Shown: piece after piece, positions 1 through 5,880 of the stretch
Layout: every line of letters begins with the position of its first letter
Position numbering within the stretch: the stretch's first letter is position 1
NCBI GenBank assembly: GCA_018065685.1
Contig: JAGHSU010000045.1
Coordinates: 1-9,001 of the forward strand
Direction of reading: 5' to 3'
DNA length: 9,001 nt
From: Candidatus Methanocorpusculum equi
GTDB taxonomy: Archaea; Halobacteriota; Methanomicrobia; Methanomicrobiales; Methanocorpusculaceae
Notes under the pieces: model-generated
Seen by the model: only the letters and a program-made list of their open reading frames with translations
The model's database searches: none
What the model was told of the DNA's origin: nothing
Translations under genes and position numbers: made by a program

Positions 1-83
1 TTTGAAAATCAAGGACCAATTTTTGGATAGTTCTTGAAACAAAACATAATTTCGGATTTGATTGGTCAAAAACTTGTGAACTA

Positions 84-156
84 ATTTCGGGATACTACAG
101 AATAAATCCCGGAATCGCCGGCAAAACACGGGGCCTGCAGGGTAAAACACCCCTGC
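84..156 (-). terminator. Possible 3' end region of the flavoprotein transcript, with two hairpins
   Basis: Downstream of the TAA at 174-172 there is a perfect 6-bp hairpin (arms 137-142 and 151-156, 8-base loop). Further on is a longer dyad (arms 84-93 and 106-115, 12-base loop, one pair off perfect). A short minus-strand T run follows at 72-68. Archaeal termination relies mainly on T tracts, so the hairpins may only be processing or stability elements. The 1-171 stretch otherwise shows no gene. It does contain a 9-bp direct repeat (47-55 and 82-90) and a 7-bp inverted pair (14-20 and 61-67). Confidence 0.35.
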
Positions 157-171
157 GCGCACAATCCCTCC

Positions 172-1446
172 TTACTTCGTCCCCGCCCCCTCTCCTGCAC
201 AATCCGCCGCCGAACCCCCCGCCTGATTCCGTGTCCGAATAGCCGAGGCTGCGAGATATGCTGTGGAAAACGCGGCCTGAATGTTGTATCCCCCGGTATC
301 TCCGTCGATATCAAGAACCTCCCCCGCAAAAAAGAGATTCGGGCAAAGCTTCGACCCGCAGGTCTTTTTGTTCACCTCTGACAGAGCAACACCTCCTGCA
401 GTAGCCATAGCAGCTGCAAAATCCCCGGTCTGGGCGACCCCGGCACGGTACGCGGTAAAGGCTTTCACCAGACTCTTTCGGGCAGCTGCTGACAGCTGGG
501 CTCCCTTCAGGGACTCTGAAACCCCTGCCGCGGACAACAGGGCGTGTATCAGCCGCTCCGGAACACCTAAGCCGTAGAAGAGATTTGGCATGGCCTTTGC
601 CCCGTCGTTTTTGCACCGCTCAATGATGAGGGCATCGAGTGCCTCGGGGGTCAGGTGAACGAAGGAGATTTCAAGGACATCGCCCGCATAAATCCATCTC
701 CCTGCATCAAGGACTGCAGGCCCTGAAAACCCGAATGCCGTAATCAGAAGGTCGCCTGTGTTTTTCGCCGCAAGCGAGCCGTTTCTGAATATCCGGACTG
801 TCGCATCCGTGACTGAAATCCCTGACAGTTCCTTTAAGGGAAACTGCTTCACATAGACCGGGGTCAGCGCCTCTTTCGGGGATACAATCGTGTGTCCGAG
901 CGATGCTGCGAGGGGGTACCCGTCTCCTGAGGAGCCGGTATGCGGGTATGATTTTCAGCCGCAGGAAAGGATCAGATGCTTTGCAGCGAACTGTTTTGTT
1001 CCGGCATCAACAATGAAACCTGTGCCGCTTTTTGTGATGCTTCTGACGCGGCAGCCGGTTTTAATCTCTGCCCCTGCCGCACTGCACGCGGCACGAAGTG
1101 CCTGCAGGACGTCTTTTGCGCTGCGGGACTTCGGAAACACCTTCCCGCCGTCCGTTGTCTCAAAGGAGAGATCGTACTGCTCAAAAAACGCTGTTGTATC
1201 ACTGTTTTTAAACGCCTGGAGAGCGGGCTTTAGAAACGAGGCATGGTCTTTATCCCCGTAGTGCTTCAGAAACTCCGCGGGAGTTCCCGCATGGGTGATG
1301 TTGCACTGCCCGAGTCCTGACAGGAGAAGTTTCTTTCCCGGAGCATCCGTTTTTTCGAGGACAAGGGTCCGGAGGCCTGAAAGTTGTGCCGCGGCAAAAA
1401 GCCCTGCCGGGCCGCCTCCCACGATTACAACATCATACTCATCCAT
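172..1446 (-). pseudogene. BaiN/HI0933-family NAD(P)/FAD-dependent oxidoreductase, interrupted by an in-frame TGA
   Basis: The minus strand encodes a 424-codon flavoprotein of about the usual family length (roughly 400 residues), broken by one in-frame TGA at 957-955 (codon 164). The N-terminal part has the Rossmann FAD motif GGGPAG at residues 10-15 and the family motif SGLGQCNITH near 43-52. It ends in LILSCG just before the stop. Reading on without any frame change gives KSYPHTGSSGDGY, the normal continuation of this family, and then the C-terminal FAD motif FFAGEVLDIDGDTGGYN. Relatives have a second Gly at the stop position, so one GGA-to-TGA change explains the lesion. No other stop or frameshift occurs, which suggests a recent event or a sequence error. 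Family members are soluble flavin reductases, and the physiological substrate here is unknown. The start (1446) overlaps the end of the aldo/keto reductase by 8 bases, with an AGGA 8 bases upstream. The truncated 163-residue product would lack most of the FAD and substrate domain. Confidence 0.85.
955..957 (-). other. In-frame opal stop (codon 164) replacing a conserved glycine
   Basis: On the minus strand the codons read TCC TGC GGC TGA AAA TCA TAC. The residues on both sides (LSCG before, KSYPHTG after) fit the conserved LATGGKSYP-type segment of the family, so the stop stands in place of glycine. TGA also ends acnX, ubiX and the aldo/keto reductase here, so a general recoding of UGA is not supported. 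Confidence 0.85.
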
Positions 1447-2635
1447 TTCGCGGTCCTAAAAACTTCTTTACGATGAAGAGGGAAAGGCGGTAGGGCAGAC
1501 CTTCCATCACCGCTTTTGTTTCATCCAGATAGTCGCGGATAAGAATGCCCTGCGGGCATTTCTTCTCACAAAGACCGCATTTGATGCACGCGGAGGCTGC
1601 GGCTGATTTCTCCTTCAGCGAAGTGCAGGTGATATACGCAGCCATTCCGGAGACAAATCCCTCGGAACAGCGTTTGTTGTACGCGGCAAAGACCGAGGGG
1701 ATATCCACACCATGAGGGCAGGGCATACAGTAGCCGCATCCGGTACAGGGGACTGCGGTTTTTGCATTCAGAATCTCTTTTACGGATGTGTAGAGAGAGG
1801 CGGACTCCTCTGTCAGAACCCCTGCCTTCGCATGTTCTGCAGCATTCAGGTTATCCTCGAGCTGTGCTGCCTCATTCATTCCCGAGAGGATACAGGCGAC
1901 CTCCGGAAAGTTCCAGAGCCAGCGGAAGGAAAACTCCGCGGGAGAATAGCCGGGCTGTTCGCGTGTCAGGAGGTCTTGTGCCTCCTGCGGGAGGTTTACC
2001 AGTTTTCCGCTGCGAAGGGGTTCCATAATAATAACCGGAAGACCCGCGTCACCTGCATACTTCAGCCCGGCAACACCCGCCTGCGAGATATCATCCATGT
2101 AGTTTAACTGTATCTGACAGAAGTCCCAGGGGTAGATGTCAACGAGCTCCTTAAATCCTGCGGTCCCCCCGTGGTAGGAGAATCCGATGTTTCTGATTTC
2201 CCCGCGTTCCTTTTCCTCCCCGAGCCAGCGGATAATTCCCATGTCACGGCATTTTTCGAATGCTGCGGCGTCTCCTAACATATGCACCAAGTAGTAGTCG
2301 ATATAGTCGGTGCAGAGCAGTTTTTTCTGTTCGGCAAAGATTTTTTCCGCATCTTCTGCCGACCTGCACTGCCGGTAGGGAAGCTTTGTTGCAACATAGA
2401 TTTTGTCACGTTGTCCCTCTGCGTTGAGTTTTGCGATAAACTTCCCGAGAGCCGCCTCGCTTCCGGGATAGAGGTAAGCTGTGTCAAAGTAGTTGACCCC
2501 CGCCTCTGCGGCGCGGGTGAGCAGCTCTTCGGTCTTTTTCTGGTTTATCGTGAAAGCGGTTCTTGGAAACCGCATGCACCCGAAGCCGAGAACGGATATC
2601 TGAGTGTTGTTTCTGGGGTTTGTCCGGTATTTCAT
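1439..2635 (-). CDS. Aldo/keto reductase with C-terminal 2x[4Fe-4S] ferredoxin domain
   Basis: This is a 398-residue aldo/keto reductase, counted from the ATG at 2635. The TIM-barrel part opens with ISVLGFGCMRFP and carries the catalytic tetrad as Asp51 and Tyr54 (FDTAY), Lys84 (ATKLP) and His118 (LVHML). The C-terminal third has two cysteine sets: CTGCGYCMPCPHG (Cys297, 300, 303, 306) and CIKCGLCEKKCPQG (Cys350, 353, 356, 360). This is the ferredoxin-like tail of the anaerobe AKR subfamily, expected to hold two [4Fe-4S] clusters in the cytoplasm. The substrate cannot be read from sequence; the clusters suggest electron exchange with ferredoxin or a partner flavoprotein. In-frame ATGs also lie at 2680 and 2644. 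I prefer 2635 because homologues start at MxYRTNP and because a TATA-like box lies downstream of 2680. It is the first gene of a two-gene unit with the overlapping, broken FAD oxidoreductase. Confidence 0.9.
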   Translation of the reverse strand: MKYRTNPRNNTQISVLGFGCMRFPRTAFTINQKKTEELLTRAAEAGVNYFDTAYLYPGSEAALGKFIAKLNAEGQRDKIYVATKLPYRQCRSAEDAEKIFAEQKKLLCTDYIDYYLVHMLGDAAAFEKCRDMGIIRWLGEEKERGEIRNIGFSYHGGTAGFKELVDIYPWDFCQIQLNYMDDISQAGVAGLKYAGDAGLPVIIMEPLRSGKLVNLPQEAQDLLTREQPGYSPAEFSFRWLWNFPEVACILSGMNEAAQLEDNLNAAEHAKAGVLTEESASLYTSVKEILNAKTAVPCTGCGYCMPCPHGVDIPSVFAAYNKRCSEGFVSGMAAYITCTSLKEKSAAASACIKCGLCEKKCPQGILIRDYLDETKAVMEGLPYRLSLFIVKKFLGPRNG

Positions 2636-2661
2636 CTGATACATAATAAGGGGTTTTCTTG

Positions 2662-2668
2662 TATTTAT
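2662..2668 (-). promoter_or_regulatory. TATA box for the aldo/keto reductase
   Basis: The minus strand reads CCATAAATACAAG here. The box centre (2665) is about 26 bases from positions 2638-2640, so transcription would begin just ahead of the ATG at 2635. No Shine-Dalgarno sequence is visible, which fits a leaderless or near-leaderless transcript. This would also exclude the longer reading from 2680. Confidence 0.55.
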
Positions 2669-2742
2669 GGGTTTGTGCATTCACAGCGGCAGCGAAACAG
2701 CTCTCACAAACACCCGGCACACAACCTGGGCCCCAACCGATG

Positions 2743-2750
2743 CTATTTTG
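2743..2750 (+). promoter_or_regulatory. TATA-like box for the Lys/Ser-rich protein gene
   Basis: CTATTTTG lies about 28 bases before the ATG at 2775, placing the start of transcription within a few bases of that ATG. No Shine-Dalgarno motif precedes it, so leaderless translation is likely. Together with the minus-strand box at 2662-2668 it makes a compact divergent promoter region of about 140 bases. Confidence 0.45.
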
Positions 2751-2774
2751 AGAGATAACAGCACATTATTTATC

Positions 2775-3779
2775 ATGAATAAAAAATCAGAAGAGGATGC
2801 CGCACAATCATCCGCAAAAGAAGAGGTAAAAAAGCGGACCGTAAAAAAAGCAGCCGCTGATACGGAGAAGAAAACCGGAAAAGCCGCTTTGAAAACTGTA
2901 TCAAAATCCTCGTCAAAGTCCTCATCAAAATCCTCATCAAAACCAGACTCCGAATCCTCATTGAAGCCCGTATCAAAACCGGCTGAAAAAGCTGCAGGAA
3001 AGAAGAGAACGGCGGCCAATCAGGAAAAACCCGCAAAAGAGATAAAATCCGCGGAAAAGACAAAACCTGCGAATAAGACAGACAGGGAAAACGGAACTGA
3101 ACAGGACGGCATATCCGGGCACAAAAAAGTCCCCGATGCGTTCCTCTCGGACTTAAACGACCTCGCAAAGATATTTGAGGTAAATCCGGGGGTTATCGAC
3201 CCCATCCGCGAAGTCTTTGAGTATCATCTGGTAGACCCCATCGACCGGAAGACGTTCCCGCGGATGGTAAACGCGGTCTCAATGCTGTTGGGCCCTGCCC
3301 CTGCCATGGTCTTAATGACCGGATGTCATGTAAACTCGGTGGGATTTTTCGAGGACCTGCTCGGCGCGGTCAAGGACAATGATTCGGCAAAGACTGCGGT
3401 GTGGATTATCCAGCAGCTGACCTCTATCTACGGGAACCGCGTGCAGAAGGCGTACTCCCTCTCTTCGGGAACCCTCGATGAAGACTGGCATACGATTGAT
3501 ATCAATACGTTCAGGCGTGAGGGAACGACCCCTCTGTGGCTGATTGACCTTAGGCTTTCGCAGTACAGCGGGGAGGACACGCAGCTGAAGATGACGCCTG
3601 ACTCCGCATACCAGCTTGTGGAGATTCTGATGACCGAGCTTTTGGAAAATATCCCCGCAGAACAGGTTGACCCTGACCTTGTTGAGCGGTGCCGCGAGCA
3701 CTGTAAGGCGTTTTATGAGAAGTTCTACGGGAAGGAAAAGACGAAAACAGAGGATGAGCATCCCGCAGGGTATGCGTGA
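2775..3779 (+). CDS. Unrecognised protein with Lys/Ser/Ala-rich N-terminal tail and globular C-terminal domain
   Basis: I do not recognise this 334-residue protein. Residues 1 to about 118 are low complexity and strongly basic, rich in Lys, Ala, Ser, Pro and Glu, with KKRTVKKAA and KPAEKAAGKKRTA stretches that recall histone H1-like tails. Residues 39-70 form a four-residue repeat. From about 119 the composition turns normal (VPDAFLSDLNDLAKIFEVNP...), with a predicted mostly helical domain up to about residue 318 and a short charged tail. There is no signal peptide, membrane segment, metal motif or Walker motif. An in-frame reading from 2667 exists, but its extra 36 residues look like translated promoter and would place the TATA-like box inside the gene. 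The gene stands alone, divergent from the aldo/keto reductase and convergent with the M50 gene. The basic tail could bind nucleic acid or another polyanion, but that is a guess from composition only. Confidence 0.8.
   Translation: MNKKSEEDAAQSSAKEEVKKRTVKKAAADTEKKTGKAALKTVSKSSSKSSSKSSSKPDSESSLKPVSKPAEKAAGKKRTAANQEKPAKEIKSAEKTKPANKTDRENGTEQDGISGHKKVPDAFLSDLNDLAKIFEVNPGVIDPIREVFEYHLVDPIDRKTFPRMVNAVSMLLGPAPAMVLMTGCHVNSVGFFEDLLGAVKDNDSAKTAVWIIQQLTSIYGNRVQKAYSLSSGTLDEDWHTIDINTFRREGTTPLWLIDLRLSQYSGEDTQLKMTPDSAYQLVEILMTELLENIPAEQVDPDLVERCREHCKAFYEKFYGKEKTKTEDEHPAGYA
2889..2984 (+). repeat. 12-bp tandem repeat encoding a four-residue (SKSS-like) array
   Basis: Eight in-frame 12-base units encode LKTV, SKSS, SKSS, SKSS, SKPD, SESS, LKPV and SKPA (residues 39-70). 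The three central units (2901-2936) are almost identical, differing at one or two bases, while the flanking units have drifted. This pattern is typical of slippage-driven growth in a disordered linker. Confidence 0.85.
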
Positions 3780-3780
3780 T

Positions 3781-3853
3781 ACGGGGAATGAAATATTCTT
3801 CCCCCCCCGTTCCGTCACTTCCGGGTAATCCATTCTGATTTTAATTTATTTTT
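3781..3853 (+). terminator. Putative terminator after the Lys/Ser-rich protein gene
   Basis: Two bases after the stop, GGGGAA (3783-3788) can pair with TTCCCC (3799-3804), or ACGGGG (3781-3786) with CCCCGT (3805-3810), using a C8 run at 3801-3808. A T-rich stretch (TTTTAATTTATTTTT, about 3839-3853) follows and is the likelier archaeal termination signal. Confidence 0.45.
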
Positions 3854-3873
3854 ATATCCGGATTGAACAATCC

Positions 3874-3881
3874 AAAAAAAA
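3874..3881 (-). terminator. T8 tract terminating the ubiX-ubiD-acnX-M50 transcript
   Basis: On the minus strand an uninterrupted run of eight T begins 15 bases after the TAA stop of the M50 gene. This is a typical archaeal T-tract terminator. A 6-bp inverted repeat, GGATTG-AA-CAATCC (3860-3873), lies just beyond it. The two convergent genes end within 116 bases of each other. Confidence 0.5.
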
Positions 3882-3895
3882 GAATCCTGTCAGGC

Positions 3896-4645
3896 TTACG
3901 CCGCAGGGATGAAGAATCCGATAATATTCATCATCAGATTCGGGTCGAACGGTACGTAGAGCAGGAACACCGCGATTGCAATCACTACAAGGAATGCGAG
4001 AGGATTCCAGGCGAGGACCTTTTTGCCGTCGAGAGGGCCTACCGGAAGCATGTTAAAGAACGCAAACATCGCATTCACAAGCCAGCCGGAGTATCCGAGA
4101 TAGAACAGGAATCCCGCTCCCGTAAACGTAAAGGCAATTCCTCCGGTAAGGATTTCACCGCCGCCAAGAGAGATTCCAAGAATCATAATCGCTCCAAAGA
4201 CGACCAGAAGAATCAGGTTCGTAATCGGACCGAGAATGGAGATGATTCCATTCTCCTTCTTTGTCATCTGACGTCCTGCAGTGTTGATGACAGTAGCTCC
4301 GGGAGCTGCAAAGACCACGCCTAAGAGAACTGCTAAACAGAGTGAAATCACAAGCATCGGGTTGCTCTTTCGAAACTCTGCCCAGTAGCCGTAGCGGATT
4401 GCGGAGTATTTGTGGGCGAGCTCGTGCAGAACGAATGAAAGGCCTACAATGATGAGCGATGATGCGAATGCAATCAGAAGCCTCTGACCGCTGAATCCGG
4501 AGAAGTTTCCTCCGACCATCTGACTGATGAGACTCACCAGACCACCGTTTGCGAAGAGTGCAATCGTAAACGCAATGGTAAGCGAAATCCAGGCAATGAA
4601 GAGGTCCTTCTTCTCGAACGGGGAGATTTTCTTAAATAATCCCAT
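3896..4645 (-). CDS. M50 (site-2-protease-like) intramembrane metalloprotease
   Basis: This is a hydrophobic polytopic membrane protein of about 249 residues from the ATG at 4645, or 253 from 4657. In the longer numbering the zinc motif HELAH lies at residues 78-82, with catalytic Glu79 and zinc ligands His78 and His82. The second family motif, NMLPVGPLDG, lies at 202-211 with the third ligand Asp210. A GPITN segment sits at 143-147. About six membrane segments are visible (roughly 20-36, 60-80, 100-120, 138-163, 170-200, 220-236). There is no PDZ domain, so it is a minimal archaeal form. The ATG at 4645 overlaps the TGA of acnX as TGATG, which argues for translational coupling; the ATG at 4657, preceded by AAGGT, is an alternative. 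Its substrate is unknown, and known relatives cut membrane-anchored regulators. Its link to isoprenoid genes is unexplained. It is the last gene of its unit. Confidence 0.85.
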   Translation of the reverse strand: MGLFKKISPFEKKDLFIAWISLTIAFTIALFANGGLVSLISQMVGGNFSGFSGQRLLIAFASSLIIVGLSFVLHELAHKYSAIRYGYWAEFRKSNPMLVISLCLAVLLGVVFAAPGATVINTAGRQMTKKENGIISILGPITNLILLVVFGAIMILGISLGGGEILTGGIAFTFTGAGFLFYLGYSGWLVNAMFAFFNMLPVGPLDGKKVLAWNPLAFLVVIAIAVFLLYVPFDPNLMMNIIGFFIPAA

Positions 4646-5826
4646 CAGAGACCACATCCGACCTTAACACAGTCCGCGATGGTTCCAAGCCGCGGAATTG
4701 CCTTGCACATGCCCGGAAGGTAGGTAAATGCCTTCCCGGAGTTTGTCATAACCGTCTGTCCTTCCAGGAGCGGAGATACAATCATACAGGTGTCGTGAAC
4801 GATTTTTGCACCTGAAGCGGCGATGATTTTGTACAGCTCCTCGTTTCCTTTCATTGAGTCTGCCGCTGCAAACACGTAGAACGGAAGTTTCACCTTCTTT
4901 CCTTCGAGAAGCGCTGCGAGCTCCGAGAGCTCCTCGGTTGAGACGTGCGGGCAGCCGACTGCGACCGAATCCGGTTCAAGGTCGCTGAAGAGCTCTGCAA
5001 TCTCCGAGTTCTCGATGACAATCTCCTCACGCTCGTCCTCTTCGAAATGCTTCTTAAAGAACGGGAAACGGGCTTCAGGAGTGATGTCTTCTACATGGAA
5101 TAAGGGGACTGCTCCCGATGCCGCCATCGCTGCCCCCATGCTTTTAAGCATGGAGCTCTTCGGACGGATTCCCTTAAAGAGCGGGATTTTATCGCCTGCA
5201 ACTGCGCCTGCAATTATTCCAAGCGCTCCGTACTCGGCAGGAGTCCAGGATTTTGCAGCTTCCGGTTCGGAGAGAACGAAATCAATCTGCGGGAGACGGT
5301 TCTTTACGATATGCATTCCATATTCCGGTGTCTTTCCGGTAAGAGCCGCTGCGAGGGCGGACGGTCCGCCCTCGCGGTTTGTCCGTGCACCGAGGACCGA
5401 ATTTGCATACACAACCGCGGAGGACTCTGACCATGCGAGATGGTCTCCGCGCTCGATTAAGGTGTAGTAGTACGGCGTGCAGGTGCAGGATAAGCGGATG
5501 CCAAGTTTAGCATACGCGGCATTTACCTCAAGCTGTTTCTGCGCAAAGTCCTTTGGAATCCCGAGCTCTTCCCACCCGTCACGCGGCATTCCGATCGGAT
5601 TTAAGTATGAGGGGACCACAGTCTTTCCTGAAAGGGAAGACAGCCACTCAAGACCGGTGTCTCCGATGGTCTTGTAGGACGCTCCCGAGACCTGAACACT
5701 TTTTACCTCAATAAGACGCTCGGCATTGTAAATTTTGCCGAGGGAGACCAGAATCTCCATCATCTTCTGTTTTGTTTCGCCCGACTCTCCGTTGAGAAGG
5801 GCCTGATCATAACTGTCTAACTGCAT
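4645..5826 (-). CDS. acnX: Aconitase X catalytic (large) subunit, probable phosphomevalonate dehydratase
   Basis: This is a 393-residue aconitase-X (DUF521) protein of normal large-subunit length. Visible features include CTCTPYY (Cys114 and Cys116), the SSAVVYANSVLGARTNREGGPSA-type active-site region (136-157), GCPH (Cys292) and HDTC (Cys347). Cysteines of this kind hold the iron-sulfur cluster in the family. In archaea with the modified mevalonate pathway this enzyme dehydrates mevalonate 5-phosphate to trans-anhydromevalonate 5-phosphate. The neighbouring UbiD/UbiX genes support that role over the bacterial hydroxyproline-type AcnX role. The enzyme normally needs a small subunit (DUF126, about 130 residues). 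It is neither fused nor encoded in this window, so it must lie elsewhere. The start is backed by GGAG about 7 bases upstream. The gene has its own TATA box and a TGATG junction with the M50 gene. Confidence 0.92.
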   Translation of the reverse strand: MQLDSYDQALLNGESGETKQKMMEILVSLGKIYNAERLIEVKSVQVSGASYKTIGDTGLEWLSSLSGKTVVPSYLNPIGMPRDGWEELGIPKDFAQKQLEVNAAYAKLGIRLSCTCTPYYYTLIERGDHLAWSESSAVVYANSVLGARTNREGGPSALAAALTGKTPEYGMHIVKNRLPQIDFVLSEPEAAKSWTPAEYGALGIIAGAVAGDKIPLFKGIRPKSSMLKSMGAAMAASGAVPLFHVEDITPEARFPFFKKHFEEDEREEIVIENSEIAELFSDLEPDSVAVGCPHVSTEELSELAALLEGKKVKLPFYVFAAADSMKGNEELYKIIAASGAKIVHDTCMIVSPLLEGQTVMTNSGKAFTYLPGMCKAIPRLGTIADCVKVGCGL

Positions 5827-5872
5827 CTCTCGCTCCAGTTCTGTATAATTTCTATATTATTGTCACGAATTG

Positions 5873-5880
5873 TATATATT
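5873..5880 (-). promoter_or_regulatory. Internal TATA box for acnX, overlapping the ubiD-like stop codon
   Basis: The minus strand reads AATATATACAATT across the TAA of the upstream gene. A start about 26 bases on (near 5850) would give a 5' leader of roughly 24 bases that includes the GGAG before the acnX ATG. acnX and the protease gene could therefore be transcribed independently of ubiX-ubiD. A second AT-rich stretch (5852-5861) is too close to the ATG to be a good box. Confidence 0.45.

Noticed and set aside
1..171. CRISPR or mobile-element end in the AT-rich left edge
   Set aside because: Only short isolated direct and inverted repeats occur, with no regular spacing, transposase or target-site duplication visible.
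853..954. A frameshift separating the two halves of the flavoprotein gene
   Set aside because: The two halves are in the same frame (starts differ by a multiple of three), and the intervening codons translate to conserved family sequence; only the stop codon interrupts.
955..957. Selenocysteine or another recoding of TGA in the flavoprotein
   Set aside because: Relatives have glycine there, not cysteine. No convincing archaeal SECIS-like element is visible in the downstream hairpins, and TGA is the normal stop of neighbouring genes. Pyrrolysine uses TAG, not TGA.
3312..3833. A 173-codon minus-strand open frame opposite the Lys/Ser-rich protein gene
   Set aside because: It is antisense to a gene with a better start and promoter, and its product shows no coherent motifs.
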